Below, piece after piece: positions 15,803 through 24,390 of a DNA stretch of 26,465 nt. The stretch lies in contig JAICUV010000012.1 in NCBI GenBank assembly GCA_025935655.1, positions 1 to 26,465 on the forward strand, written 5' to 3'. Source of the stretch: Chloroflexota bacterium (lineage in GTDB: Bacteria; Chloroflexota; Limnocylindria; Limnocylindrales; CSP1-4). The first letter of the stretch is position 1, and each line of letters starts with the position of its first letter. A program made the translations under genes and the position numbers. The notes below the pieces were generated by a model, which saw nothing but the letters and a program-made list of their open reading frames with translations, was not told the origin of the DNA and did no database searches.

Positions 15803-16032
15803 AGGCACTCGGAACGGTGCTCCTCGGAGCCGGGATCCTCGTCATCGCGCTCGGCGCCGGGTACGTCGTGGCGCTCGTCCTGACGATCTCGCTGGGCGCG
15901 ATCTTCCCGTTGCGTCCCGGGGACGAGGGGACGATCCGGGTCTGGATCCTCGCCGGGCTCACCTACCTCGCGTGGGCGCTCGCGGCGGCGTTCGTGTTCC
16001 GGCGGCTGTGGCGCTGGCTCCGGACGCCCTGA
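15799..16032 (+). CDS. Small two-helix membrane protein
   Basis: This 77-residue protein has a hydrophobic segment at about 4-33 and another at about 46-66, with a short acidic loop between and an arginine/tryptophan-rich tail (RRLWRWLR) that should face the cytoplasm. I do not recognise a family. The GTG start at 15799 overlaps the stop of the cupredoxin remnant; no ribosome binding site is seen, so translation may depend on coupling. It is convergent with fumC, 28 bp away. If the upstream cupredoxin is truly broken, this gene may be poorly expressed. Confidence 0.6.
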   Translation: MKALGTVLLGAGILVIALGAGYVVALVLTISLGAIFPLRPGDEGTIRVWILAGLTYLAWALAAAFVFRRLWRWLRTP

Positions 16033-16060
16033 GGCTGTCCGCGGGGCTCGCCCTGTCCGC

Positions 16061-17479
16061 TCAGCCGCCCCCGGGGCCTCCGCCCAGGCCGGGCTCGGTC
16101 ATCTTCGCCGGGTCGAGGAGCTCGTCCAGCCGGTCCGGCGCGATGCCCTTCTCGAGCGCGAGCTCGCGGATCGTTCGACCCGACTTGAAGCCCTCCTTGG
16201 CCATCGCCGCCGCCGCGTCGTAGCCGATCTCCGGCGCGAGCGCGGTCGCCAGCATCAGCCCCTGCTCCACGAGCTGCGGTCCACGCGCCGTCGCCTGCAC
16301 CCCCTCCACCAGCTTCACCCGGAAGTTGCGGGCGGACGCCGCGAGCAGCGCGATGGACTCCAGCATGGCGAGCGCGGTGACGGGGAGCATGACGTTGAGC
16401 TCCAGGAACGAGCCGGTCTGCCCGAAGGCGACGGTGGCGTCGTTGCCGATGACCCGGGCCACGACCATCGTGAGGCTCTCCACGATGACCGGGTTCACCT
16501 TGCCGGGCATGATCGACGAGCCGGGCTGCGTCTCGGGCAGTGCGAGCTCCGCGATCCCCGCGCGCGGGCCCATGCCCATGAGCCGGACGTCGCTCGCGAT
16601 CTTCCACAGGCCGAGCGCGATCGCGCGCAGCCCGCCGTGGGCGGCGATCGCCGCGTCGAGCGTCGCCTGGGCGTGGAAGTGGTTGTTCGTCTCGCGGACC
16701 AGGAGCCCCGTGAGCTCGGACAGGCGGCCGCAGGCGCGCGCCGCGTACTCCTGGTGGGCGTTGATGCCCGTCCCCACCGCGGTCCCGCCCAGCGGCACCA
16801 CCAGCAGCTCGTCGCGGGCCGCCTGGGCCCGGCGGATCGCCTCCTCGACCTGGCCCGCGTAGCCGGCGAACTCCTGGCCCAGGCGGATGGGCGTCGCGTC
16901 CTGGAGGTGCGTGCGGCCGGTCTTGACGATCGGCCAGAACTCGTCCGCCTTCGCTGCCAGCGCCTCCTGGAGGTCGATGAGGGCGGGGATCAGCTCCTCC
17001 TCGATCGCGAGCGCCGCGGACAACTGGAGCGCCGTGGGGATCGTGTCGTTGGACGACTGGCACTTGTTGACGTCGTCGTTTGGATGGACCTTGGCCCCGC
17101 CCAGCCGCGCGGACGCGAGGTGGCTGATGACCTCGTTCATGTTGGTGTTGGTCGAGGTGCCGGAGCCCGTCTGGTAGACGTCGATCGGGAAGTGGGCGTC
17201 GTACCCGCCCCCGGCGACATCGCGCGCGGCCGCGGCGATCGCCTGCGCCTTCGCCGGCTCCAGCAGGCCGAGGCCCTCGTTCGTCTCCGCGGCCGCGAGC
17301 TTCACGAGCGCCAGCGCGCGCAGGAAGCGGCGGGGGAGCGGCTGGCCGGAGATCGGGAAGTTGAGGACGGCGCGCTGGGTGGAGGCGCCATAGAGGGCGT
17401 CGGCGGGGACCTCCATCTCGCCCATGGAGTCGCGCTCGATGCGGGTTGCCGGCGTGCCGGCGGGGGTGTCCGTGCTCAT
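16061..17479 (-). CDS. fumC: Class II fumarate hydratase
   Basis: FumC interconverts fumarate and L-malate in the TCA cycle; it is an iron-free cytosolic homotetramer. The 472-residue length fits the class II family. Active-site elements are all present: TGSGTSTNTNMNEV (104-117), SSNDTIPTA (142-150), GRTHLQDATP (188-197, H191), and the flexible signature loop GSSIMPGKVN (320-329, S321/S322). HFHAQ (268-272) and NVMLPV (362-367) also fit fumarase. The C-terminal domain includes SGRTIRELAL (433-442). The last ten residues are glycine-rich. ATG 17479 is chosen because a TACCAT box ends six bases upstream and because family homology begins around residue 13; an in-frame start 30 codons earlier is less likely. 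No neighbouring TCA gene is seen. Confidence 0.95.
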   Translation of the reverse strand: MSTDTPAGTPATRIERDSMGEMEVPADALYGASTQRAVLNFPISGQPLPRRFLRALALVKLAAAETNEGLGLLEPAKAQAIAAAARDVAGGGYDAHFPIDVYQTGSGTSTNTNMNEVISHLASARLGGAKVHPNDDVNKCQSSNDTIPTALQLSAALAIEEELIPALIDLQEALAAKADEFWPIVKTGRTHLQDATPIRLGQEFAGYAGQVEEAIRRAQAARDELLVVPLGGTAVGTGINAHQEYAARACGRLSELTGLLVRETNNHFHAQATLDAAIAAHGGLRAIALGLWKIASDVRLMGMGPRAGIAELALPETQPGSSIMPGKVNPVIVESLTMVVARVIGNDATVAFGQTGSFLELNVMLPVTALAMLESIALLAASARNFRVKLVEGVQATARGPQLVEQGLMLATALAPEIGYDAAAAMAKEGFKSGRTIRELALEKGIAPDRLDELLDPAKMTEPGLGGGPGGG

Positions 17480-17485
17480 GCGCCG

Positions 17486-17491
17486 ATGGTA
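17486..17491 (-). promoter_or_regulatory. -10 box of leaderless promoter for fumC
   Basis: On the minus strand TACCAT is followed by six bases and then the fumC ATG at 17479, with no Shine-Dalgarno sequence. Confidence 0.5.
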
Positions 17492-17587
17492 GTCCGGCCA
17501 CCGGCCGTGGGACGAGCCGGATGGCCCTCCGAGGCCGGCGAGTGGGGTACTCCTCGTCGCCCTCGACACGTCGTCGCCGACCGCGCC

Positions 17588-19603
17588 TCAGCCCGTCCCG
17601 AGGTGACGGTCGAGCCAGGTCACCATCCGGCCGACCCAGTCCGTGCGCGTCGCGACGTCCGAGAAGCCGTGCCCCTCGGTCGGGTAGATGGCGAGCTCCG
17701 CCTCCGTGCCCTGTTCGCGGATCGCGCGGAACAGCTCCACCGCCTGGCCCATCGGCGTGGCACGGTCGCGGAGCCCGTTGGTGATCAGCGACGGCGTCCG
17801 CAGCCGCTCCCCGGCGAACACGGGCGACCGGTCGAGGTACCGCGACGGGTCGGTGGCGGGCGTCCCGCCGACGTAGTCGCGCACGAAGACCGTGAGGCTG
17901 GACGCGTAGTACGCCGAGAACATGTCGGTGAGCGGCGAGGCGACGATCGCGGCGGCGAAGCGGTCGCTGAGGGTGGGCAGGAGCGCGGCCATGTAGCCGC
18001 CGTAGCTCACCCCCGCGACGGCGATCCGAGCCGGGTCCGCGATCCCCTCCGCGATCAGCCACTGGACGCCGGCGAGCAGGTCGTGGGCGTCCTCGCCGCC
18101 CATGTCGCCCACGACCGCGGCGGCGAACGCGCGTCCACGGCCGGTCGATCCCCGCGGGTTCGGCCGGAGCACCGCGTACCCGGCCTCGACGAGGACGGCC
18201 AGCCGGGCATCCGGGAATGACTGGTCAGCCGCGCTCACCGGGCCGCCGTGCACCCACAGGATCGCGGGGAACGGGCCGACGCCGGCGGGCAGGTAGAGCA
18301 GCCCGCCGATGGACGTGCCGTCCCGCGCTGTCCACTCCACCACCCTGGCCATGCCGGCCGCGGCCGCGAGCTCGTCATGGACGGCCCCGCGCGTCCCGAG
18401 GACCGTGCGCGCCGCGCCGTGCTCGATCGCGACCAGGCGCACCGGCTCGTCCGGGCCGTCGAGCGGGAGGACGATGTCACCGAGCGGTCCGAGCGCGGCG
18501 ATGGACGACACGCCGCCGCCCAGCGCCGCCGCGCTGCGCCACGTCTCGCGCCACGATCCGTCGATCCCCACGACGCCGGCCACGGACTCCATGCCCTCGG
18601 TCCCGGCGGCGACGAGCCGGCCGTCCTCCAGCCAGCGGAACGCGTGGACGTCGACGGCGCCGGTGTCCAGCGGTCTCGCGCCAGACCCGTCCGCCTCCAT
18701 GACGACGACCTCGCCGGCCGTGAAGTAGCGGTCGCTCGCGACGCCCTCGATCACGGCGAGCCGGCGCCCGTCCGGCGACCCGGCCGCGAACTGCAGCTGC
18801 CACTCGCCGCGGTAGAGGGGCGTCGCCGTCGCGGTGGCGAGGTCGAGCCGCGCGAGCCCCGCCTCGTACCACGCGTCCTCCGCGGGGCTGTCCGAGGCGA
18901 CGACGACCGCGGCGTCGGGGCCCAGCCAGTCGGCCTCCCAGGTGTTCATCCCGTCCGGCGACACCTGCCGCGTCGCGCCCGTCGCCACGTCGAGCAGCCA
19001 GGTCGTGCGCCACTCGTCCTCGCCGCCCGTCGTCTCGACCGCCGGGGCCCACGCCGGCCGGGTCGCCGCCGCATCGCCGTCGTCGGCGGCGGCCTGCGCC
19101 GCGAGCTCGCCGACGCTGCCCGAGCCCAGGCCGTCGGCCACCTCGGCGTGCTCGCCCGCCACGACGAGGAGCAGCCGCGTGCCGTCGGGCGACGGCCGCC
19201 CGAGCTCCGGGAAGCCGGGCGGGGAGGCGAGCCGCCGGGGCTCGCCGGACGGTCCGTCATCGCCCATCTCGAGCAGGAACGGCGCGGGCCGGTGCCGGGT
19301 CCCGATGTCGGCGATGAACGTGAGCGCGGCGCCGCCGCGCGTCCAGCGAGGATCGCGCGCGTCGACGCCCGCGCCCGTGACCTGCCAGCGGCGCGAGCCG
19401 TCGAGGGCGAGGACGTGGAGCTCCGTGTGGCCGCGGCCCTCCAGCCCGTCGAGGATCTCGAGGACCACGGCGACACGGCTCCCGTCCGGCGACACGTCGG
19501 GCTGGCCGATCGACTCCACCCCGCCGATGGCGCGCTCGATCAGCCCGCGGTAGCGGGCGACGATCTCGCGGTAGCGGTCGGTCTCGCTCGTCGGCCCGTG
19601 CAT
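17588..19603 (-). CDS. S9 family prolyl-oligopeptidase-type serine peptidase
   Basis: This 671-residue enzyme belongs to the acylaminoacyl-peptidase/prolyl oligopeptidase group, which hydrolyses short peptides. Residues about 30-400 form the N-terminal beta-propeller-like part, with repeated SPDG elements (38-41, 138-141, 215-218, 276-279) typical of its blades. The catalytic alpha/beta-hydrolase domain covers about 420-671: oxyanion-region HGGP (452-455), nucleophile S533 in GVSYGGY, acid D613 in GLRDRATP, and H645 in EGHGF. No signal peptide is present, so it should be cytosolic. The start at 19603 is supported by AGGAGG about seven bases upstream. A GATACT box further upstream may be its -10. 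The gene is divergent from the flavin reductase, 70 bp away. Confidence 0.93.
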   Translation of the reverse strand: MHGPTSETDRYREIVARYRGLIERAIGGVESIGQPDVSPDGSRVAVVLEILDGLEGRGHTELHVLALDGSRRWQVTGAGVDARDPRWTRGGAALTFIADIGTRHRPAPFLLEMGDDGPSGEPRRLASPPGFPELGRPSPDGTRLLLVVAGEHAEVADGLGSGSVGELAAQAAADDGDAAATRPAWAPAVETTGGEDEWRTTWLLDVATGATRQVSPDGMNTWEADWLGPDAAVVVASDSPAEDAWYEAGLARLDLATATATPLYRGEWQLQFAAGSPDGRRLAVIEGVASDRYFTAGEVVVMEADGSGARPLDTGAVDVHAFRWLEDGRLVAAGTEGMESVAGVVGIDGSWRETWRSAAALGGGVSSIAALGPLGDIVLPLDGPDEPVRLVAIEHGAARTVLGTRGAVHDELAAAAGMARVVEWTARDGTSIGGLLYLPAGVGPFPAILWVHGGPVSAADQSFPDARLAVLVEAGYAVLRPNPRGSTGRGRAFAAAVVGDMGGEDAHDLLAGVQWLIAEGIADPARIAVAGVSYGGYMAALLPTLSDRFAAAIVASPLTDMFSAYYASSLTVFVRDYVGGTPATDPSRYLDRSPVFAGERLRTPSLITNGLRDRATPMGQAVELFRAIREQGTEAELAIYPTEGHGFSDVATRTDWVGRMVTWLDRHLGTG

Positions 19604-19622
19604 GCGGCCCTCCTGCAACGGG

Positions 19623-19628
19623 AGTATC
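19623..19628 (-). promoter_or_regulatory. Possible -10 box for S9 peptidase gene
   Basis: GATACT on the minus strand would start transcription about 12 bases before the ATG at 19603. The short leader would still hold the AGGAGG ribosome binding site. Confidence 0.3.
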
Positions 19629-19661
19629 CCTCGCGGCACAAGGAGGTTCGGCGGCGCGCCG

Positions 19662-19667
19662 TATCCT
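19662..19667 (+). promoter_or_regulatory. -10 box of leaderless promoter for flavin reductase gene
   Basis: TATCCT is followed by six bases and then ATG at 19674. An AGGAGG at 19641-19646 is too far upstream (27 nt) to serve this start. Confidence 0.45.
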
Positions 19668-19673
19668 GCGCGA

Positions 19674-20210
19674 ATGACAGTCTCCAGCACCGACCTCCGG
19701 ACCGCGATGGGCCACTTCGCCACCGGGGTGACCGTCGTCACGGCGCTCGACGGCGAACGCCCGCAGGGGATCACGGTCAACGCGCTCGCGTCGGTGAGCC
19801 TGGAGCCGCCCCTGATCATGATCGCCCTGGACCGGAAGCGGTTCATCGTGCCGACGATCGACGCGAGCGGGCGGTACGCGGTGAACATCCTGACCGAGGA
19901 CCAGCAGTGGCTGTCGGACTGCTTCGCCGGTGCGAACGTCTCGCCCAACCGCGACGCGTTCTGCGGCGCCCCCTGGCACCCGGGCGTCACCGGCCTGCCG
20001 ATTCTCGAGGGCGCCATCGCGTCGCTGGAGTGCGTGGTCGAGGACGTGCTCCCGGTCGGCGACCACCGGCTGTACGTCGCGCGGGTCGAGGCCTGCGCGG
20101 ACGGGGACGATGCCGCCCCGCCGCTGCTCTACCACCGCCGGCGCTACCTGCGGATCGAGCGGGCGACGACCGCCCGGCTCGCCGGCAAGCCCGAGTCCCC
20201 GGCCGGCTGA
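19674..20210 (+). CDS. Flavin reductase (HpaC-like) domain protein
   Basis: This 178-residue protein has the flavin reductase-like FMN-binding split-barrel domain. Such proteins use NAD(P)H to reduce FMN or FAD and supply it to a partner monooxygenase. Family motifs are FATGVTVVTA (15-24), GITVNALASVSLEPPL (32-47), and the conserved GDH (129-131) near the end of the barrel. Length is normal for the family. It heads a plus-strand run with an alpha/beta hydrolase 11 bp downstream and then an enoyl-CoA hydratase, a setting that fits breakdown of an aromatic or similar compound. No oxygenase gene is present in the window, so the partner must be encoded elsewhere or the protein has another role. 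The ATG at 19674 follows a TATCCT box at leaderless spacing. Confidence 0.88.
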   Translation: MTVSSTDLRTAMGHFATGVTVVTALDGERPQGITVNALASVSLEPPLIMIALDRKRFIVPTIDASGRYAVNILTEDQQWLSDCFAGANVSPNRDAFCGAPWHPGVTGLPILEGAIASLECVVEDVLPVGDHRLYVARVEACADGDDAAPPLLYHRRRYLRIERATTARLAGKPESPAG

Positions 20211-20221
20211 GCGACGCCGCG

Positions 20222-21124
20222 ATGCCGCACGTCCGCGCCAACGGCCTCGACGTCGCGTATGCCGTCGAGGGCGCCGGACCGCCGCTCGTCCTCGTCCATG
20301 GCGCCAGCTCCTCGGGCGCGGCGGACTTCTCGGCCGTGCTGCCGGCGCTCGCGGGCGCGTTCCGGTGCCACGTCCCGGACGCGCGCGGCCACGGAGGGAC
20401 GCGCTGGGACGCCGCGGATGGCTTCCGGTACGAGTGGCTCGTCGACGACCTCACGGCGTTCGTGGACGCGCTCGGGCTCGAGACGTGCAACGTGCTGGGC
20501 TTCTCGATGGGCGCGGCGACTGCGCTGGGGTTCGCCGCCCGCCACCCGGAGCGGCTCCAGACGCTCGTGCTCGTGGGGCTGTCGCCGGAGCGCGAGCCTC
20601 GGGCGTCGGTCGCGCGGCGCCTGTTCGACCCGGACCGGATCGAGCGCCATGACCCCGCCTGGGCGGCCGAGCTGGCGGCGCGCCACGACCCGGTGCAGGG
20701 CCCCGGCGCGTGGCGGCGGCTCCTCCCCGCGGTCGCCCGGGACGTGGCCAGCCAGGAGCTCCACGGTCCGGCCGAGCTCGTGCGGATCGACTGCCCGGTG
20801 CTGCTCGCCGTCGGCGACCGCGATCCGTTCGTCCCCGTGGACCAGGCATGGCGGCTGAAGCGCCAGCTCCCCGACGCGCGCCTGTTCGTGGCGCCCGGGT
20901 GCGGGCACGAGGTGCTCCTCCGCCGCCCGGCGCTTGCCATCGAGGCGCTGGCCGGGTTCTACCGTTCGACGCACGAGGCCGCCCGCCGACGTGCGGAGGC
21001 GTACGGATCGGTCACGGCACCCGCGCACGGGGCCCGGCCGACGGCGCCGTTCTCGTCCGCCCGCGCCGAGGCTGCGGGCCCCCTCGAACCCGACACGACC
21101 TGGCTGAAGGAGGCGGCGCGATGA
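20222..21124 (+). CDS. Alpha/beta hydrolase with C-terminal extension
   Basis: This is a 300-residue alpha/beta-fold hydrolase. Catalytic triad: S95 in the nucleophile elbow GFSMGAA, D201 in GDRDPF, H229 in GCGHE; the oxyanion-hole segment is HGASSSG (26-32). It resembles 3-oxoadipate enol-lactonase (PcaD) and MhpC-like carbon-carbon hydrolases, but the substrate cannot be assigned from sequence. The fold ends at about residue 250; the last 50 residues are an alanine/arginine-rich, probably disordered tail beyond the usual length. It starts 11 bp after the flavin reductase, and its TGA overlaps the ATG of the enoyl-CoA hydratase (ATGA), so the three are probably one operon. The ATG at 20222 gives an N-terminus aligned with the family. 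Confidence 0.88.
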   Translation: MPHVRANGLDVAYAVEGAGPPLVLVHGASSSGAADFSAVLPALAGAFRCHVPDARGHGGTRWDAADGFRYEWLVDDLTAFVDALGLETCNVLGFSMGAATALGFAARHPERLQTLVLVGLSPEREPRASVARRLFDPDRIERHDPAWAAELAARHDPVQGPGAWRRLLPAVARDVASQELHGPAELVRIDCPVLLAVGDRDPFVPVDQAWRLKRQLPDARLFVAPGCGHEVLLRRPALAIEALAGFYRSTHEAARRRAEAYGSVTAPAHGARPTAPFSSARAEAAGPLEPDTTWLKEAAR

Positions 21125-21930
21125 CCGACGACACCGGGGAGCGGCCCCTCGTCAGCGTGGCGTTTCCCGCGGGCGATCCGCCCCGGGACGGCGTGGCGCT
21201 CGTCACCCTGGACCGGCCCGGCGCGCTCAACGCGCTCTCGTTCGGGCTGCTCGAGGCGCTGGACGAGATCCTCGCCGTGCTCGATGACGACGACGCCTGC
21301 CGGGCGATCGTGATCACCGGCGCGGGAACGCGCGCGTTCGCCGCGGGCGCCGACATCCGGGAGCTCGGCGGCTCGACGCGGGCGGACCTCCACGCGGACG
21401 ACCCGTTCGCGGCCGTGGACCGGCTCGGCCGCCTGCGGACACCGACCATCGCGGCCGTCCGCGGCTATGCGCTCGGCGGGGGCTTCGAGCTCGCGATGGC
21501 GTGCGACATGCTGGTGGCCGCGGAGGACGCGACGTTCGGCCAGCCGGAGATCGGGATCGGCGTGATCCCGGGCGCGGGCGGGACGCAACGGCTGACGCGC
21601 GCGATCGGCCGGGCGCGGGCGATGGAGCTCGTGCTGACCGGGCGGCGGATCAAGGCGCCGGACGCCGAGCGGATGGGGCTCGTGACGATGCTCGTGCCGG
21701 CGGACGAGGTGGTGGACCGGGCGCTCGGGCTGGCCTCGGAGATCGCGGCGATGCCCCTCCTCGCGGTGCGCGCCGCGAAGGCGGCGGTCAACGCGACCCA
21801 GGAGCTGTCGCTCGACCACGGGCTGCGCTTCGAGCGCGACCGGTTCGAGGAGCTGTTCGAGACCGAGGACCAGCGCGAGGGGATGCTCGCCTTCATCGAG
21901 AAGCGGACGCCCGCCTGGAAGGGCCGCTGA
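21121..21930 (+). CDS. Enoyl-CoA hydratase/isomerase (crotonase) family protein
   Basis: Crotonases such as this 269-residue protein typically add water across the double bond of 2-enoyl-CoA in beta-oxidation-type pathways in the cytosol. Both catalytic glutamates of true hydratases are present: E123 in GGGFELAMACD and E143 in GQPEIGIG, followed by PGAGGTQRL (150-158). The oxyanion-hole loop is FAAGADIREL (73-82). The first 25 residues are a slightly extended lead with low similarity. The ATG overlaps the stop of the upstream hydrolase as ATGA, and an AAGGAGG ribosome binding site lies eight bases before it. The pcaF-like thiolase 1.1 kb downstream would supply the next chain-shortening step if a 3-hydroxyacyl-CoA dehydrogenase is available elsewhere. 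Confidence 0.93.
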   Translation: MTDDTGERPLVSVAFPAGDPPRDGVALVTLDRPGALNALSFGLLEALDEILAVLDDDDACRAIVITGAGTRAFAAGADIRELGGSTRADLHADDPFAAVDRLGRLRTPTIAAVRGYALGGGFELAMACDMLVAAEDATFGQPEIGIGVIPGAGGTQRLTRAIGRARAMELVLTGRRIKAPDAERMGLVTMLVPADEVVDRALGLASEIAAMPLLAVRAAKAAVNATQELSLDHGLRFERDRFEELFETEDQREGMLAFIEKRTPAWKGR

Positions 21931-21946
21931 CGGGCGATCAGCCGGC
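21923..21946. terminator. Hairpin over the convergent crotonase/lipoprotein stops
   Basis: GCTGA (21926-21930) and TCAGC (21938-21942) pair across a 7-nt loop, extended by three more pairs beyond one bulged C. The two arms contain the stop codons of the opposing genes, which are 7 bp apart. No U-run is present. Confidence 0.35.
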
Positions 21947-22873
21947 TGCGGCGGCCTCCTCGGGGAGGGCCGGCCGAACGACCACGACGTAGGCCTTGCC
22001 GTCCGACGCCCGGTAGGTCGTCGGCGCCGCCGAGCCCCCGTTCTCGATCCCGATCGCCGTCGCCTCGGCGTCGGTCAGCAGGTGGCTCGTCAAGCCGAAC
22101 GGGTCGTTGGGCGGCGGCGCGACGAACCCGGCGGGGGCGAGATCCGGCCACGGCCAGTCCGCGACCGGGCTGCCGGGCGCGGGCTGCGTCTCGGCGAGGA
22201 TGGCCACGCTCGCGGGCGCCACGTAGGCGGCGTCGCCGGTGATCGAGCCCAGGCGCTCGGCGAGCTGGGCGAGCGCCTTGAGCGTCGCCGCGTCCGGCCC
22301 CGGCGGCGGGTCCATGCCGATGCCCGCGACCTTGACGGTCTTGTCGATGCCCCCGGCGTGGAGCTGGAACACCGTGGTGGGGATGTCCATGACGAGGACC
22401 GGGAACTCCTCCTTGGACACGCCCAGCATGCCGTCGAAGATCGCGAAGTGCAGGAGGTCCTGGACCTGGGCTTCGGTGAGGCGGCTCTCGCGCAGCTCCT
22501 GCTGCGGGACGCCGTTCAGGCCGGCCTCCCCCTTCGCGGCGGGCACCTGCGCGACGATCACGCGACCGTCGCCGTAGAGCGTGAACGCGGGGACGCGGCT
22601 CATGACCGCCTCCATCATCATGAACCCGCCCTCCTCGCCGACCCGCAGGACGATGTCGGTGGCGCCGGTGGGATGGTCGATCGTGTCGGCATCCGCGTGG
22701 CTGGGCGCCCCGGTCGCGGCCGGTGAGGGAGCGGCCGCTGAGGGTGCGCCCGGCGCGACCGTTGCCGGAGCCCCCGAGCCGCCCCCGGTGCACGCCGCGA
22801 GGAGCGCGGCGAGGGCGAGCCCGGCTGCGAGGGGACGAACTGGTCGCGGGGCGTGGAGGGATCGAGTCGACAT
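21938..22873 (-). CDS. Secreted lipoprotein of unknown function
   Basis: The 311-residue product begins with an arginine-bearing N-terminus, a hydrophobic stretch and a lipobox LAAC, so C28 should be lipidated and the protein held at the outer face of the membrane. After the cysteine comes a flexible glycine, alanine, proline and serine linker (about 29-60). The mature part (about 65-300) includes LRVGEEGGFMMME, FTLYGDGRVIV (97-107) and a C-terminal YVVVVRP; I do not recognise a defined family, though such 'YGDGRVI' domains occur in other high-GC lipoproteins. ATG 22873 is chosen for the signal peptide; no clear promoter box or ribosome binding site is seen. It is convergent with the crotonase and divergent from the thiolase. 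Confidence 0.8.
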   Translation of the reverse strand: MSTRSLHAPRPVRPLAAGLALAALLAACTGGGSGAPATVAPGAPSAAAPSPAATGAPSHADADTIDHPTGATDIVLRVGEEGGFMMMEAVMSRVPAFTLYGDGRVIVAQVPAAKGEAGLNGVPQQELRESRLTEAQVQDLLHFAIFDGMLGVSKEEFPVLVMDIPTTVFQLHAGGIDKTVKVAGIGMDPPPGPDAATLKALAQLAERLGSITGDAAYVAPASVAILAETQPAPGSPVADWPWPDLAPAGFVAPPPNDPFGLTSHLLTDAEATAIGIENGGSAAPTTYRASDGKAYVVVVRPALPEEAAAAG

Positions 22874-22987
22874 GGCAGCCCGACGCCGCGGCACGCCCCG
22901 CGGTTCCCGATCGCGCGAGCCCGTTCCCATCGAGCGTGCGTGCACGTTCCCTCGAGCGCGCGACGGCGTCCCCGTCGGCGGTCGTGC

Positions 22988-22993
22988 CACAAT
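22988..22993 (+). promoter_or_regulatory. Possible -10 box of leaderless promoter for thiolase gene
   Basis: CACAAT, preceded by TGC, is followed by six bases and then ATG at 23000. It departs from TANNNT at the first base, so it is weaker than the other boxes. Confidence 0.3.
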
Positions 22994-22999
22994 CGGTGC

Positions 23000-24226
23000 A
23001 TGGCTCGAGACCTGCATCGACCGCTCCGCGAGGCGTGGATCGTCGACGCCGTGCGCACCCCCATCGGGCGCTACGGCGGGGCGCTCGCGACCGTCCGTCC
23101 CGACGACCTGGCCGCGGTCGTCCTGCGGGCCATCGTGGAGCGGACGGCCATCGATCCCGCGCTGGTCGAGGACGTGATCCTGGGCTGTGCGAACCAGGCG
23201 GGCGAGGACAACCGGAACGTCGCACGCATGGCGGCGCTGCTGGCAGGCCTGCCGGTCGAGGTGGCGGGCCAGACCGTCAACCGCCTGTGCGGCTCCGGCC
23301 TCCAGGCGATCACCGCGGCGGCGCACGCGATCGGGGCAGGCGACGGCGAGGTGTTCATCGCCGGTGGCGTCGAGTCGATGACCCGGGCGCCGTATGTGAT
23401 GCTCAAGCCCGAGGCTGCCTGGGACCGCGGCGCGCGGACGATGGAGGACACGACGCTCGGCTGGCGGTTCGTCAACCCGAGGATGCAGGAGGCCTACCCG
23501 CCGATCTCGCTGGGCGAGACCGCGGAGTGTGTCGCCGACGAGTGGACCGTCTCGCGGGAGCGCCAGGACGCGTTCGCGCTCGAGAGCCAGCGGCGGGCCG
23601 CGGCGGCGATCGAGACGGGGCGGTTCGCGTCGCAGCTCGTGCCGGTGAGCGTCCCGGGTCGCAAGGGCGCCGTCACTGTGGTCGATCGGGATGAGCACCC
23701 CCGCGAGACCTCGCTCGAGGCGCTGGCGGCGCTCAAGCCCGCGTTCAGGGCCGGCGGCACGGTGACCGCGGGGAACTCGTCCGGGATCAACGACGGCGCC
23801 GCGGCGCTCCTGCTCGTCGAGGCGGATCGCGCGCGGGACCTCGGCCTGTCGCCCCTCGCGCGGGTGGTCGCCACCGCGGTCGCCGGCGTCCACCCCGACG
23901 TCATGGGGATCGGCCCGGTGCCCGCCGTGCGCAAGGTCCTGGCGCGCGCCGGGCTGGCGGCGGCGGACCTGGACGTCGTGGAGATCAACGAGGCGTTCGC
24001 CTCGCAGTCCGTCGCGTGCATGGACGAGCTGGGCCTGGCCCCGGCGCGCGTCAACCCCAACGGCGGCGCGATCGCGCTGGGCCATCCGCTCGGGGCGTCC
24101 GGCGCACGGCTGGTGACGATGCTCGTGCACGAGCTCGCGCGCACCGGAGGGCGCTACGGCCTCGCGACGATGTGCATCGGCGTGGGCCAGGGGATCGCCA
24201 CCGTCGTCGAGCGCGTCGAGGGGTAG
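23000..24226 (+). CDS. Acetyl-CoA acyltransferase (thiolase), PcaF/PaaJ-like
   Basis: Degradative thiolases split 3-oxoacyl-CoA with CoA to give acetyl-CoA and a shortened acyl-CoA. The 408-residue protein has the full catalytic set: C97 in NRLCGSGLQA, H362 in ALGHPLGASGAR, C392 in CIGVGQG, plus NEAFASQ (330-336). The segment CANQAGEDNRNVARMA (63-78) is typical of the PcaF/PaaJ branch that cleaves 3-oxoadipyl-CoA, so that substrate is plausible, but a general acetyl-CoA acetyltransferase is not excluded. ATG 23000 follows a CACAAT box at leaderless spacing and puts family homology at residue 11. It lies in the same direction as the crotonase operon, separated by the opposing lipoprotein gene. 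Confidence 0.93.
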   Translation: MARDLHRPLREAWIVDAVRTPIGRYGGALATVRPDDLAAVVLRAIVERTAIDPALVEDVILGCANQAGEDNRNVARMAALLAGLPVEVAGQTVNRLCGSGLQAITAAAHAIGAGDGEVFIAGGVESMTRAPYVMLKPEAAWDRGARTMEDTTLGWRFVNPRMQEAYPPISLGETAECVADEWTVSRERQDAFALESQRRAAAAIETGRFASQLVPVSVPGRKGAVTVVDRDEHPRETSLEALAALKPAFRAGGTVTAGNSSGINDGAAALLLVEADRARDLGLSPLARVVATAVAGVHPDVMGIGPVPAVRKVLARAGLAAADLDVVEINEAFASQSVACMDELGLAPARVNPNGGAIALGHPLGASGARLVTMLVHELARTGGRYGLATMCIGVGQGIATVVERVEG

Positions 24227-24263
24227 CTGGCGGCTCGCCTCCGCGTCGTCGGCGCTGGCCGCG

Positions 24264-24317
24264 GCGCCCGTGGATCGGCACGCGCCCGTGGGTCGGCACG
24301 CGCCCGTGGCTCGCCGG
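24264..24317. repeat. Three tandem 18-bp units
   Basis: Units at 24264-24281, 24282-24299 and 24300-24317 share GCGCCCGTGG followed by a variable base and TCGSC. A decayed fourth copy may start at 24332, and a further TGGATCGCC is at 24356. The core TGGRTCGSC also recurs near 26.2-26.3 kb. Confidence 0.8.
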
Positions 24318-24390
24318 CGCCCCGGCGCCACGCGCCCGTCGCACGCCGGTTCCGGTGGATCGCCGGGCCCCAACCAGCGGGCGAAGCCCC

